Shown here piece by piece: positions 1 through 8,811 of a DNA stretch of 64,000 nt (position 1 is its first letter; each line of letters starts with the position of its first letter). A program made the translations under genes and the position numbers. The DNA lies in assembly GCF_023824195.1 (NCBI RefSeq), contig NZ_CP085448.1, positions 38,912 through 102,911 on the forward strand, written 5' to 3'. Origin of the DNA: Priestia megaterium. GTDB taxonomy: Bacteria > Bacillota > Bacilli > Bacillales > Bacillaceae_H. The notes beneath the pieces were generated by a model. It was not told where the DNA came from. It saw only the letters and a program-made list of their open reading frames with translations, and searched no databases.

Positions 1-484
1 TTATATCTTGCCAAAGACTTTGAGTGGTATCTTACATAATATGTAAGATACCAATAAGTGTTTGGACAAGCGTGGACATTATAAGAGAATTTACTACAAA
101 TTTTTAAAAAGGAGAATCCTTATTAATATAGGACTCCCTTTTTTATGATCTATGAGAAAGCGCATTATGTAAATTAAAAAAGAATGCTATACATAATATA
201 AAAACAGAAAAAATTACTTGATAATAAAATTAGGTAGCCTTTTATTAAACCGGACAAGCTAAATTCTTATTTTATAATATTTGAATTTTTATATGCTGAG
301 CTTTTCTTGTATAGTTGAATTGCATTCCTGGTAATTTGAAGATAAATCAACAGGAATGTTCAAAAATGAGAAATCGTATTCTAATTTATAAGACTTAAAT
401 AAATTCATGTGTTCAGTCTAAAATCACCGAAATTTTAAAAGGTTTTAAGCTTGATATGGCCGCCTAAAATATATCAATTTGTTC
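1..484. other. AT-rich non-coding left edge
   Basis: I see no convincing gene here. A perfect palindrome with a short loop lies at 26-52 (GGTATCTTAC pairing with GTAAGATACC). The stretch around 232-320, containing GGACAAGCTAA and ATATTTGAATTTTTATATG, resembles 6270-6335 next to the CotX-like gene, so this may be a decayed relic of that module. Confidence 0.5.
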
Positions 485-813
485 TTAGATCCTACCGAAA
501 AGCCGTTGCCAGAAAGTCTTCTTTTCTTGTTCTTGAGAAGCTGCAATTAATTGTTTAACTTCTTTTTTTCTTCTTGTATTGATCTAATTACGGACATAAG
601 ATTATCATCTCGTTCTTTAGCTCTTTGTTCCATTTTATTTATAATCTCTTTAATTTCTTCTCGGCCTTGTTGGCGGCCTTCTTCAAATGCTTGTTGTATT
701 GCTTTATTTATTTTTTCATCTAAAAGTTCCTCGAAAAATTGTTTTGTTAGACGCGTTTCTTCCCGATAAACGCTAGGCGTTTGCGATGCGTTTGAAAATG
801 CGTTCACCCCCAT
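485..813 (-). pseudogene. MerR/DUF3967-type coiled-coil protein fragment, frameshifted
   Basis: The first 88 residues are charged and predicted coiled coil, and end in DDNLMSVIRSIQEEKK. This resembles the DUF3967 tail of the MerR-type plasmid protein at 52035 (EKLTSAIREISDTKK). The frame then stops at LNN. Reading the A-run near 567-574 with one base fewer continues with QLIAASQEQEKKTFWQRLF and a stop at 485, exactly the expected DUF3967 ending. There is no N-terminal helix-turn-helix. I read this as the C-terminal half of a regulator or partition-like protein broken by a one-base slip; slippage decoding is a less likely alternative. Confidence 0.6.
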
Positions 814-1140
814 TTAGGTGTTATTCTATCATTTTGATTAGAATACCTTTAATATGACAATTAACTTATTAATTTTGAGATAGTTTGAAGAACATGTTTT
901 GTAATTAATAATACCTCTAACAAAATGAGTAAACGCGTTTAGACGCTACTATATTAATAAGCCATAGCATGGACGGCCACATACCTTTTTCAAGGGTATA
1001 AGAAAAGCTCTCAATATTGAGAGCTTTTCTTATGTGTGTGGTTTTTAGATATATTTGATAAAAGATGAAACATGTGCAAATATAAAATACCTTATGGATC
1101 CATACTTTGTCCAGGTTAAAAAATAGCAAAATAAAAAGCT
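814..1140. other. Gene-free stretch with a strong hairpin
   Basis: No coding region is convincing. A near-perfect inverted repeat at 998-1033 (ATAAGAAAAGCTCTCAAT with its complement) would form a two-way terminator. The short frames on the minus strand at 917-1308 show no ribosome-binding site or recognisable sequence and are taken as chance. Confidence 0.5.
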
Positions 1141-1159
1141 GCCTCTTAAGTGTGCAGCA

Positions 1160-1412
1160 TGAGAGATAGCTTTTTGGTGGGTATTGGGTATTACTATGAG
1201 AAAATAACTGCAAATAAACAATAGCACATTTTTGCTTGAAATACTATATTTTTCCGTACAAGCATATGAATAAAAGGTGCGCTTTTTATTCATTTTTCTG
1301 ACTTCCATCGCTAAGAGAAACCTTGTGACACCAAGGAAATATAAAACGCTGCATATTTAATAAACCAATGCTTAGTTGAGACCCTTGTCCTGCAAGGGTT
1401 CTTTTTTGTGGT
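1160..1412 (+). ncRNA. Candidate structured leader at the start of the left array
   Basis: This non-coding tract resembles 36740-36941, the tract before the first site of the third array. Both hold a hairpin with GTGCGCTTTTTAT in it (GAATAAAAGGTGCGC here, TGTATAAAATGTGCGC there), then a GCTGCAT box, then a terminator (CCCTTG...CAAGGGTTCTTTTTT here). Both run directly into a dif-like site. The shared order of hairpins suggests an RNA or a fixed boundary element; its function is unknown. Confidence 0.4.
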
Positions 1413-1566
1413 GTGTTCAGGAAGAGGTATTATGTTAACTAAGATTGTATAGCATATACAGCTTAAAAACAGAAAAAACTCCACAGGCGATCAGGAGTTT
1501 TTTTCTGTTGAGAATTCAAATAAGAAAAGTGGTAGATGCCTCACGGCGTCTTGAGTAGTTTGCTCA
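1413..1566 (+). repeat. dif-like site 1 and full cassette header
   Basis: Site 1413-1440: arm GTGTTCAGGAA (weak), spacer GAGGTA, arm TTATGTTAACT. Palindrome 1447-1459, terminator hairpin 1471-1508, paired-hairpin motif 1535-1566 (GATGCCTCACGGCGTC then TGAGTAGTTTGCTCA). The module up to 1647 holds no gene. Confidence 0.75.
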
Positions 1567-1646
1567 ATGAACGAAATAATATGTATTTAACTTCAAAAGG
1601 TATAAAAGACATTAGTTTATATAAAAAAGAGGAACAATATTGAAAT

Positions 1647-1674
1647 CGTTCCTCTAACTGTGATTATGTTAACT
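1647..1674 (+). repeat. dif-like site 2
   Basis: Arm CGTTCCTCTAA, spacer CTGTGA, arm TTATGTTAACT. The XerC-side arm overlaps the 3' side of a terminator hairpin at 1629-1654. No header follows: the C1q-like gene ends only 37 bp further on. Confidence 0.8.
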
Positions 1675-1711
1675 AAATAATTTATTAGAATCAAAGTTCA
1701 AAATTTCTTGT

Positions 1712-2362
1712 TTATCTTGCTGGAGATGGGAATCGAGCTGCTTCGAAATGTGTACTATTTTGATTAACACCGTCTTGTACAATAACACCGGCTACACTAC
1801 TTACGGCGAAAATTTCAACTAGATCTCCAGCTTCCAACTCAAGAATAGTAGAAACAGTTACTTCATTAGTGAAGGGTGCATTTGCACCAAAGAAATCGTT
1901 ATCAGCAGCGACAGAATTTCCATTCACACGAATTTGTATCCCAGCTCTATAATCTGAAGTAGTGCTATTAGGACTAAAAGCAATAGTTGCAATGATAGAA
2001 TATACACCATTAGTTTTCGGAATAAAAATAGAATTAGCTGGATCATACTCATTTGCTATATCAAATTGTTCAGATTGATATAATACTTTTACAAAAGTAT
2101 CGGCAGGTACAGTCTGATTTATGAGGTTAATTGCTCTAAACGCTGATTCTCTTGTGTTTCCTTTCTTGCAACGATCTTTTTCAGATTCACAACAGTCATC
2201 ATGATGCTCAGATTCATGTTTAATTTTTTTCCTGTCCCAAGGTGAAAAATTTTCTTCCATAACTTTTTCATCTTGCCTTAAAAGGGGCAAATTTTGTGCT
2301 GTCTGGGTATCTAACTGTTGAAGCAAATTTATTAAAAATTGTTTCTTTCTTTGAGATATCAT
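1712..2362 (-). CDS. C1q/TNF-like (BclA C-terminal-type) spore surface protein
   Basis: A 216-residue protein. Residues 1-75 are charged and polar. Residues 75-216 read as a C1q/TNF-like jelly-roll: INQTVPADTFVKVLYQSEQFD, GVYSIIATIAFSP, AGIQIRVNGNSV, VSTILELEAGDLVEIFAV and a final HFEAARF strand. This fold forms the trimeric head of BclA-type exosporium proteins in the Bacillus group. No collagen stalk and no signal peptide are present, as expected for a protein assembled from the mother cell. It is the only gene of the module bounded by site 2. Surface location is inferred from the family. Confidence 0.75.
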   Translation of the reverse strand: MISQRKKQFLINLLQQLDTQTAQNLPLLRQDEKVMEENFSPWDRKKIKHESEHHDDCCESEKDRCKKGNTRESAFRAINLINQTVPADTFVKVLYQSEQFDIANEYDPANSIFIPKTNGVYSIIATIAFSPNSTTSDYRAGIQIRVNGNSVAADNDFFGANAPFTNEVTVSTILELEAGDLVEIFAVSSVAGVIVQDGVNQNSTHFEAARFPSPAR

Positions 2363-2729
2363 TTTTATTTAACAATCCCTTCGTATTTATAATAACAACC
2401 TATGCAAGGAAAATACTTTGGATTGGGTACTTATCTCTACATGTGTAAACATAATAGAAATATGTAATTTCCTATACTTGTATATAAAGAAGGAAGCTTT
2501 TAAAAACAAGGAGAATGAAACATTTTAGGAAAGCGAAAATACTACTTTTTTTGTTTTCGGACTTTTTTTGCACTAGAATCATTTATTTATATGAACCAAA
2601 ATGTTCGTAGTTTTTTTCTGGTAATTGGCTTATGAGAACGTGAAAAATTAATATTTATTAATTAATTATTACGTAATTTGGTTGGGCTAATATAAAGACT
2701 TATTATATTTCTAGAAGATTAAGTTATCA

Positions 2730-2812
2730 GCATGTTAACTAACTTTGCATATCGTATCCAACCTAAAAACGGAAAAAACTACTGCCAAACGAGCCAGTAG
2801 CTTTTTTTTACT
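2730..2812 (+). repeat. Degenerate dif-like site with header
   Basis: Only the XerD-side arm is clear (GCATGTTAACT, 2730-2740). A degraded palindrome and a terminator hairpin (2772-2809, AGCTACTGG-type stem) follow. It opens the first copy of a short gene-free module (2741-2953) that recurs at 5963-6174 (+) and 24233-24446 (-). Confidence 0.6.
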
Positions 2813-2953
2813 CTTATAGATAGGATGGGTTATAATTCATGATATTCAAATTAATTACAGGTGCATAGACAAGCGTTGATATTATAAAAAAATTAATTAA
2901 CTTCAATTAATATAGTGGAAGTATATAAGTAGAAGTGAAAGGTTTCTTTTATG

Positions 2954-3102
2954 ATTTCCGATAACATTGATTATGTTAACTAATTATGTATACCATATAC
3001 AGCATAAAAAGAGAAAAAACTCCTGTCGTTGGCCAGGAGTTTTTTCTGTAACGTATCAAGGTATTAAGAGTGATACCTCAAGTATCTTGAGTAGTTTGCT
3101 CA
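2954..3102 (+). repeat. dif-like site 3 and full header
   Basis: Site 2954-2981: arm ATTTCCGATAA, spacer CATTGA, arm TTATGTTAACT. Palindrome GTATACCATATAC 2988-3000, terminator 3013-3046, motif 3072-3102 with GATAC pairing to GTATC, a covarying form of the usual GATGCC/GGCGTC stem. Confidence 0.85.
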
Positions 3103-3311
3103 TCATATAAAACCTTTATTCGTAATAGACAAGTTACCTAAAACAAAGAAAGTGAATATACTGAAACTGATAAAATCATACAACATTGGTTTTTTAAATC
3201 TCATAAGCTATTTCAAAAACCTTTGGATCATTGATCCCAAGGCTTTTTTTGATATAGTTCATTAATATATGAAGGTGTCTAATTTCAAAATGAACCCTTT
3301 TACTCCTTGTA

Positions 3312-3320
3312 CATATTTTA
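3312..3320 (+). promoter_or_regulatory. SigK-type -10 (CATATTTTA)
   Basis: CATA-n3-TA matches the known sigma-K -10 consensus. It lies just upstream of the broken glycine-rich reading frame at 3350. The -35 region is not clear. Confidence 0.4.
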
Positions 3321-3349
3321 AAAGTATAAATATATAGGAGTGAAAATAT

Positions 3350-3430
3350 ATGCTCTTTCGTCGATGGTGGCGTTGGCAATGGTTACGTTGGTGGAGATCA
3401 TGGCTACGAAAATGATCACAGTATTTGACT
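3350..3430 (+). pseudogene. Relic of a glycine-rich spore peptide
   Basis: After a GGAG ribosome-binding site the ATG frame reads MLFRRWWRWQWLRWW, an improbable Arg/Trp-rich peptide. One base over, the same DNA reads SFVDGGVGNGYVGGDHGYEN, a typical glycine-rich spore peptide. The simplest reading is a one-base slip just after the start codon. A second copy on the minus strand at about 21550-21640 carries the same slip, so it predates the duplication. Confidence 0.4.
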
Positions 3431-3467
3431 GTTTTATATATTAAAGTGAATGTATCTTTTAACGTAT

Positions 3468-3620
3468 GGTTCCTGTAATTTTCATTATGTTAACTAAACA
3501 TGTATACGATATACAGGATGAAAACAGAAAAAACTATCTGATGGGAATAAGATAGTTCTTCTGGTGAATGCTCTAAATAGACGTATTTGACACCTTACAG
3601 TGTCTTGAGTAGTTTGCTCA
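3468..3620 (+). repeat. dif-like site 4 and full header
   Basis: Site 3468-3495: arm GGTTCCTGTAA, spacer TTTTCA, arm TTATGTTAACT. Palindrome 3502-3514, hairpin 3528-3560, motif 3589-3620 (GACAC pairing to GTGTC). The module to 3785 has no gene but carries the conserved non-coding body (AGGCAAGTTACCTAATAGAG onward) and ends in a terminator at 3755-3788. Confidence 0.85.
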
Positions 3621-3784
3621 TAGGATTGAAAATTATTCAGACTAGGCAAGTTACCTAATAGAGAATGAAAACATATAATGCAATTAGATTGATTTAGGCC
3701 CTGAATCCGAGTCTAGGGGCCCCCTTTTTACACTATCCTAATCTATAAAGTCAAAGAGCTCTTAGAATGATTTATTCTAAGAGC

Positions 3785-3876
3785 TTTTCCCGTAAGTTAC
3801 ATTATGTTAACTAAACATATGTATGATATATACCTAAAAAAACAGAAAAACTCCCAGGCGGTTGAGAGTTTTTCTG
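3785..3876 (+). repeat. dif-like site 5 with partial header
   Basis: Site 3785-3812: arm TTTTCCCGTAA, spacer GTTACA, arm TTATGTTAACT. Degenerate palindrome 3821-3833 and terminator 3843-3876; no paired-hairpin motif. It opens the module with the YjcZ-like gene at 4081. Confidence 0.8.
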
Positions 3877-4043
3877 TTTTTTTAACAACTGCAAATCCGT
3901 TAGGGAGGGTAACTGATCTACTGGGATTACATGGTATGGTTCATTCATTCTATGTAAACTAATCTAAAGGGTTTATATATATCTACAAAAATTATTTTAT
4001 TTCTACCAGTACAGAGTATGGGCGCGCATTTTAATTTTCTATA

Positions 4044-4052
4044 CATATCTTA
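4044..4052 (+). promoter_or_regulatory. SigK-type -10 (CATATCTTA)
   Basis: Exact fit to CATA-n3-TA, 29 bp before the start codon at 4081. The paralogous gene at 12420 has CATATCCTA in the same position. This suggests late mother-cell expression. Confidence 0.5.
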
Positions 4053-4080
4053 AGAGTATTAAGCATATGGGGGTGAAAGT

Positions 4081-4242
4081 ATGTTCTTTGGAGGTTATGG
4101 TGGCGGTTGCGGCTATGGCGGATATGGTTACGGTGGAGGCGGCTGTGGTTTTGGCAGTGGTTTCGCTTTAATCATTGTATTGTTTATTTTATTAATCATT
4201 ATCGGCGCTTCTTGTTTTGGCGGCTTTGCCGGAGGTTGCTAA
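4081..4242 (+). CDS. YjcZ-family glycine-rich sporulation peptide
   Basis: A 53-residue peptide. The first half is Gly/Tyr/Cys-rich ([18 protein letters not shown]). It is followed by a single hydrophobic segment ([19 protein letters not shown]) and a Gly/Cys tail. This is the YjcZ family, small spore-associated peptides of Bacillus. It starts after a GGGGGTG ribosome-binding site. It is a paralogue of 12420-12581 and shares the hydrophobic core with 10618-10725 and 23160-23267. Role beyond spore association is unknown. Confidence 0.85.
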   Translation: MFFGGYGGGCGYGGYGYGGGGCGFGSGFALIIVLFILLIIIGASCFGGFAGGC

Positions 4243-4348
4243 TAATTAAGGATCATTTTTATTTTAATTATTATTTAGCTTTATTTCCTATTTTAAAAAG
4301 TTAGCTTCATGCTAGCTTTTTATTTATCTTTACTGTTTATACATAGTA

Positions 4349-4395
4349 ATTGCCGATAAAGTACATTATATAAACTGAAAATGTATATAATATAC
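4349..4395 (+). repeat. dif-like site 6 (left edge of the SET module)
   Basis: Site 4349-4376: arm ATTGCCGATAA, spacer AGTACA, arm TTATATAAACT; palindrome GTATATAATATAC 4383-4395. To the right the DNA matches the copy read from 22890 leftward. To the left, inside this site, the two copies differ completely, as expected if the module joined here by strand exchange. Confidence 0.85.
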
Positions 4396-4673
4396 ATCTT
4401 AAAACAAAAAAATGACATTTGTCCAAGACAAGTTAAATATCCATTGCCTATACTGTTTCATACCTTCTATTTCATTGAGAGATATTCCTTTTGTTTTAAA
4501 GGGATATCTTTTTTATGTAGATTTAATTAAAAACAGAAAAACTACCTGCTGTGTAGTCATTCAGCAAAGTACCGGGATATGTATTCAAAAAGACACTCCT
4601 GATGTTTATACATCAGTGACTACCTCTTTCAGAAACCAAAAAGGAGTGAGATTATTTCACTCCACTTTGTCTT

Positions 4674-5279
4674 CTATTTTTGCTTTTTAGAAGAACGATT
4701 ATAATAGTTGTTTTTAATGGAATCGGGAAGAACATGCTCTTTAGCAGCGATCATTACTTTTTCCTTAAATTCAGGTCGAATGAGGTGAATCAACGGTTGT
4801 TCGACATCATTAAAATGTTTTAAAGCCTCAGTTACCTGTTGATCCCATTCTTTGTAAAAATATAAAAGATCATCAGGGTTGACCCTCTTCCGTTCAGTTC
4901 CTTCCTCTGAAATAGGTTTAAAAGATGTACCAATGTTTAATGTTCCATAATCATTTGTTAATTGCTCACCTGGAAGAATGTCCCGAATAGCAATTTCGAA
5001 ATTATATGCTGTTCCTATGCAATTTGCATGAAAACTATGGTTTAGGTACATGCCAAGATCCCAGCAAAGAATATATTGACCGTTTTGATTACGAAAAGAA
5101 TATTTATTGAGAAATTTACGTCTTGGTTTATCCAATTTAGCAACAAATTCTGGTTCTAATATATGGTCCAGGTCATCCAAAGCCCATGTTATTGTCCCCT
5201 TAGGAATAAATTTAGTTGCAAAAACTCCAAAACCCATCTGTTCATTAATATATCGCAGTTTCGTATGTGGAAACATCAT
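4674..5279 (-). CDS. SET-domain protein (copy 1)
   Basis: About 201 residues from the ATGATG start, chosen because a GGGG ribosome-binding site lies 9 bp before it; an upstream in-frame start at 5336 has none. SET-domain features are visible: GFGVFATKFIPKGTIT near the N-terminus, LNHSFHANC (the NHS motif that binds S-adenosylmethionine), and GEQLTNDYG (the Y of the catalytic pocket). SET domains are lysine methyltransferases; the substrate here is unknown. There is no post-SET cysteine cluster. An apparently identical copy lies at 21987-22592 in the opposite orientation. It is the only gene of its module. Confidence 0.8.
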   Translation of the reverse strand: MMFPHTKLRYINEQMGFGVFATKFIPKGTITWALDDLDHILEPEFVAKLDKPRRKFLNKYSFRNQNGQYILCWDLGMYLNHSFHANCIGTAYNFEIAIRDILPGEQLTNDYGTLNIGTSFKPISEEGTERKRVNPDDLLYFYKEWDQQVTEALKHFNDVEQPLIHLIRPEFKEKVMIAAKEHVLPDSIKNNYYNRSSKKQK

Positions 5280-5477
5280 CTGTAATATTCCTCTTTTTAT
5301 AATTACTTTTGTCTTTATACTATGCAGTTGGGACATGCTTGTTGACGATGCTAGAAATATTCAAAGAATTAGAAATTAGTAATATTAGCAGGCTTCCTCT
5401 TCTGAATTTTGGACAAGTATTTTTTTATGAAAACAATGAAAATAACTTAAATAATTAAAGCCTATTTAAGGTTATTT

Positions 5478-5537
5478 GTTTCCTAATACAGCTTAAAAAC
5501 AGCAAAAACTCCTGGCTGCTGAGTTCAGGAGTTTTTT
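5478..5537 (+). repeat. Half dif-like site at the right edge of the SET module
   Basis: Only the first 8 bases of the XerC-side arm remain (GTTTCCTA, 5478-5485). They are fused directly to the right half of the palindrome (ATACAGC) and a terminator hairpin (5504-5537). The other SET copy has the intact site at 21761-21788. A small deletion removed the spacer, XerD arm and half palindrome here. Confidence 0.75.
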
Positions 5538-5587
5538 GTCTTAGATAGAAATTTAAATTTCGTACCAGAAGGTTTGGAGGTGATTTT

Positions 5588-5806
5588 ATGCCAGGACATC
5601 GTACAGGAGATCGCCGTACATCTCGTAGTCGTTTCGATGATTTTAGAAGAGGAGATCGGATTCAAGTTTTTTCTGCAGGAAGACAACTTGATGGAAATGG
5701 GACTTTTATTCGAGTAGAGGATGGCTTTTTAATTTGAAGAGATAGTTCAGATGATAGGAATAAGACTAGCTTAGATGGTATTAGCATTCGTAGAATAAGT
5801 GGGTAG
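5588..5806 (+). pseudogene. Small basic SH3-like spore protein, nonsense mutated
   Basis: A strong GGAGGTG precedes ATG. The frame reads MPGHRTGDRRTSRSR..., DDFRRGDRIQVFSAGRQLDG and NGTFIRVEDGFLI, then TGA, then continues RDSSDDRNKTSLDGISIRRISG. The intact paralogue at 12966 has TGG (Trp) at the stop position, so this is a single-base nonsense mutation. The GDRIQVF...DGNGTFIRVEDGFLVW pattern suggests a small beta-barrel; function unknown. Confidence 0.75.
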
Positions 5807-5934
5807 GACGTTTACTAATTTTTTGGACGGGTCTTTATCCATCATAAAACAACTTAAACTGTTAGTTTTGTTGTTTTATGATGGGCAAGTTAAATACTAT
5901 ATGTTGAGTAAAATTGGCATACACCTAATACACT

Positions 5935-6028
5935 TATTTTGATAATTATCATTGTGTTAACTAAAGTTTTATATCATATACAACCTAAAAAAGGAAAAAG
6001 CTACTGCCAAACGAGCCAGTAGCTTTTT
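5935..6028 (+). repeat. dif-like site 7 with partial header
   Basis: Site 5935-5962: arm TATTTTGATAA, spacer TTATCA, arm TTGTGTTAACT. Palindrome near 5968-5980, terminator 5995-6028. It opens the second copy of the short gene-free module. Confidence 0.75.
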
Positions 6029-6174
6029 GTACTTCTATAGATAGGATGAAATATAATTCATAATATTCAAATTAATAACAAATGCATAGACAAGCGTTGA
6101 TATTATAAAAAAATTAATTAACTTTAATTAATTTAGTGGGAGTATACAAGTAGAAGTGAAAGGCTTCTTTTATG

Positions 6175-6268
6175 ATTTCCTATAACATGTTTTATGGTAA
6201 CTAAGGTTGTATATCATATACAGTCTAAAAACAGAAGAAACTACCCCATGGTTGTAGGGTGGTTTTTT
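6175..6268 (+). repeat. dif-like site 8 with partial header
   Basis: Site 6175-6202: arm ATTTCCTATAA (9/11 to the B. subtilis dif arm), spacer CATGTT, arm TTATGGTAACT. Palindrome 6209-6221, terminator 6236-6268. It opens the CotX/V-like module. Confidence 0.85.
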
Positions 6269-6348
6269 AGTAAACGGGACAAGCTAAATGCTTGTCCGAC
6301 AATATTTGAATTTTTATATGGTGAACTTTTATTTAGTTATATACTGTC

Positions 6349-6723
6349 CTAGATAGTTACTAGAATAATCAAAACTAATATAAGGCTTTGTATAAAAATA
6401 ACTGTATCAATATTTGTTGTAGTAGCATGAACGTTTTTAGAATTTTTGATAATAATTTTATGATTGCTAGATTGTATAACTTTTGCAATTAGTAAAACTT
6501 CGGCTGTAATTAATCTTATTGAATTAGCGTCCAAACCTATTAATGTTAAAATAACGGTTAAAACTTGCAATAACGATTGTAAAATTATTGCTGTTTGTAT
6601 ATCTGTGATAGAAATATTAACATTACAAGAATCTTTAACCACAATTACTGAATCAGAAATTTGTTTGCTTAAGATTTTTTGTGTTGTTTCAGTTTCAATA
6701 AGTGCATTGCTATTAAAGTTCAA
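6349..6723 (-). CDS. Spore coat protein of the CotX/CotV family
   Basis: A 124-residue protein with two copies of the CotX/V unit. Each has a short polar strand motif (SDSVIVVKDSCNVNISITDIQ; HKIIIKNSKNVHATTTNID) followed by a hydrophobic stretch (AIILQSLLQVLTVILTL; VIFIQSLILVLIILVTI). The family forms the insoluble outer coat/crust of Bacillus spores. It begins after a GGGGGTGG ribosome-binding site. It is the sole gene of the module between site 8 and the intron-split site. An ACAAGC box lies upstream (6786-6791, minus strand), as before several other spore genes here. Confidence 0.8.
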   Translation of the reverse strand: MNFNSNALIETETTQKILSKQISDSVIVVKDSCNVNISITDIQTAIILQSLLQVLTVILTLIGLDANSIRLITAEVLLIAKVIQSSNHKIIIKNSKNVHATTTNIDTVIFIQSLILVLIILVTI

Positions 6724-6929
6724 AACTCCACCCCCTTTTTTAGATATAATATATTAATATGAAAAATAAAAAGATTTGATTGTATGCTTGTCTCTTTCAG
6801 GCTATGAAACTAAAAAATAGGGGTATTGTTTAGTACAAGCTACTCTTAAAGTACATATTATATATAGCATACCTGCTGAAAGATTTTTCCTTCAAAGTCA
6901 TGTCCTTGTTTAAAGAACATGACTTTTTT

Positions 6930-7734
6930 ATTTCCGATAACGGTGATTATGGTGCGACAAGAAGTCGCTTTTATATAGTGTGGCTTACGCCACTGGTTTA
7001 GACGCAAAAAACTATCCCCGTCCAAAACTGTGGGCCTGGTAACGGGCCCGTGGGTTGCATGCCGAAATGCGGAAACAGAGAGTCAGTGCACGACTCGGAA
7101 CACTGCTAGGGGAAGATGAGTATGGTGAACATTAGTGAAGGTTTGTAAGCTTCATAAATTTTAGCTCAGGATAGTGCACAGATTTGCCTGGGTATTGGTA
7201 AGAGGAAAAGCAGATTCATAATGCTGCTGTGACGCGTCCCGTATCTTGCCCGGAGTAAAGAACCCACTTAACCTCGTCGTATCTATAAGATGCGGAACTT
7301 GGTAAGCCCTTTGTCATCTGTATATACAGTAGGGAGATCGTAAGATCAAACGATGTGACAGAGGGTAAAGGATACGAGAGAAAGCAAATGCCGTTGTCTC
7401 GAAAGGGAACAGGAAAGCAGGAAACTGTATAACTGGACGGATACTATCGTCCTTACGAACAAACCCATGATAGGCCCGAAAGGGAGCTGACTTCTCGTTG
7501 GTCTCTCGTAGGCACATAAGGTTGTGGCTATCTTTTGACGAAAGAAACGTACTGTTATGTATACCTCCACTTGGAGCGTCGGCGTACGTTTTACTTACCG
7601 TTATGGTGTGTGATAAAGATACAACAGCAAATGGACCTGCAATGGGAGGCTTGAGCCGATGCGTCTTCAAAGGGACTCGCACGGTTCTTAGGGGAGGCAG
7701 GGGCAGTGATGCCCCTAACTTATTCGACTTAACT
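6930..7734 (+). repeat. dif-like site 9, split by a group II intron
   Basis: Arm ATTTCCGATAA (6930-6940), spacer CGGTGA, then TTATG (6947-6951), the intron, and TTAACT (7729-7734). Removing the intron restores TTATGTTAACT exactly. No palindrome or terminator header follows. Confidence 0.85.
6952..7728 (+). mobile_element. ORF-less group II intron, copy 1
   Basis: A 777-nt element that begins GTGCGAC (the GUGYG 5' end) and ends CGAC (the AY 3' end). Domain V is visible at 7653-7687 (GAGCCGATGC ... GCACGGTTC, with the AGC triad), followed by a domain VI stem (GGGGCAGTGATGCCCC). There is no reverse transcriptase ORF; short frames inside are chance. A near-identical copy lies at 26882-27657. Mobility would need a maturase supplied in trans. 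Confidence 0.85.
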
Positions 7735-7849
7735 AAGAGCCACTGTTTTTAAAAATGAGATATTATAAATGTTACAATTTTAAAAGAAAATGTGTGCGCC
7801 CTTTTATTAAAATAAAGGACTTTAGTATATACCAGCTTGTCCATCTATG

Positions 7850-7858
7850 CATATTCTA
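7850..7858 (+). promoter_or_regulatory. SigK-type -10 (CATATTCTA)
   Basis: Fits CATA-n3-TA, 56 bp before the cysteine-rich gene at 7914. A GCTTGTCC box lies just upstream. Confidence 0.4.
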
Positions 7859-7913
7859 TAAGTGAGTATTCATGCTTCCTGCTTAATTTATAATTGAAAT
7901 GAGGTGGACGAGC

Positions 7914-8084
7914 ATGACTAACAAAGGGTGTTGTTGCAAGAAAAAGTGTTGTTGTAAGAAAGATCATAAACACTCTAATGTAGACTTTACTTCTCTTATG
8001 AATGTTGCAGCTGCTAATACTGATATCACTCTTCTCGACTTTCTAGTATTTATTTTATTTTTAATTTTAAGTGATCAGTTGTAG
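7914..8084 (+). CDS. Small Cys/Lys-rich spore-type protein
   Basis: 56 residues: MTNKGCCCKKKCCCKKDHKH, a short linker, then DFTSLMNVAAANTDITLLDF and a hydrophobic end (LVFILFLILSDQL). The start follows GAGGTGG at 7 bp; an in-frame ATG 15 bp upstream lies before that site and is not used. CCCKKKCCCKK clusters and a hydrophobic tail occur in several small Bacillus spore proteins. The function is not known to me. A terminator (ACCACCC...GGGTGGTCTTTT) follows at about 8098-8126. Confidence 0.65.
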   Translation: MTNKGCCCKKKCCCKKDHKHSNVDFTSLMNVAAANTDITLLDFLVFILFLILSDQL

Positions 8085-8099
8085 AATATGTGGAAGGAC

Positions 8100-8340
8100 C
8101 ACCCAATTTTGATTTTGGGTGGTCTTTTGTTTTTATACTATTTTTAATCAGAAAATACTCAAAAGTAATGCAAAAATCGATAGTATATTAATTACCCTTT
8201 CAAGGAAAAGACTGATGAATTTCTAGAAAGTACATGACGCAACATATTGGATATCATTTTTAGATGAAATGTTATATATTGAATATATCTAAGACTGAAA
8301 GAGAGAAGGTCATAAATATGATCTTCTCTTTTAGTTTATA
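8100..8340 (+). terminator. Two terminators and a gene-free spacer
   Basis: The first terminator ends the Cys-rich gene. A second hairpin at about 8299-8335 (GAGAGAAGGTCAT with ATGATCTTCTCTTTT) closes the module directly before the next dif-like site. Nothing coding is visible between them. Confidence 0.6.
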
Positions 8341-8494
8341 GGTCCCGGTAAAATCCATTATGTTAACTAAAGGTTTATATCATATACATCTTTAAAATCA
8401 AAAAAACTACTGGTGTGTGCAATCAGTAGTTTTTTCTTTTTCGTAATTAGGTTGTATAAGACGCTGCCCCGTTTCTTCTTGAGTAGTTTGCTTC
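8341..8494 (+). repeat. dif-like site 10 and full header
   Basis: Site 8341-8368: arm GGTCCCGGTAA, spacer AATCCA, arm TTATGTTAACT. Palindrome-like TTATATCATATAC, terminator 8401-8436, TGAGTAGTTTGCT motif ending at 8494. Confidence 0.8.
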
Positions 8495-8523
8495 AGTTAT
8501 AAAAAAACATTCAAGATGATTTA

Positions 8524-8811
8524 TTAACATTCACGAACAAACACAGAAACTCCAAATACACCTAGTCTTTCACTAAATACTTGTTCAAATTCGTTATCAA
8601 GTAAGCACTTTACTGCAATTCTATAAATGTCACCTGTTTGTAATAAACGTCCACATGGTCTAGCGTTTCCAATAATAGTTGCTTCTACAATTGTACGTGG
8701 AGCTTGTATATCTAAAGGATTTCGCTGCCAAAGAATAGTTACAACATCAAAAGGTTGAGGGATAGATACATCGCCAGTACCGATATAATTACTTTTACTA
8801 AAATCACTCAT
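8524..8811 (-). CDS. Conserved small protein, function unknown
   Basis: 95 residues from MSDFSKSNYIGTGDVSIPQP. The start is set by AAAGGAGGTG 8 bp upstream; a longer in-frame extension to 8904 precedes that site. The body is mixed strand-rich sequence (FDVVTILWQRNPLD, RTIVEATIIGNARPCGR, GDIYRIAVKCLLDNEFEQVF) with a final Cys. There is no signal peptide or membrane segment. I do not recognise the family. It shares a module with the gene at 9014. Confidence 0.6.
   Translation of the reverse strand: MSDFSKSNYIGTGDVSIPQPFDVVTILWQRNPLDIQAPRTIVEATIIGNARPCGRLLQTGDIYRIAVKCLLDNEFEQVFSERLGVFGVSVFVREC

Noticed and set aside
4107..4304. 65-residue Arg/Trp-rich ORF overlapping the YjcZ gene
   Set aside because: It is the shifted frame of glycine codons in the real gene, and has no ribosome-binding site.
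7314..7752. ORFs inside the group II introns
   Set aside because: They cover structured RNA domains, differ between strands, show no protein family, and are broken in the third copy.
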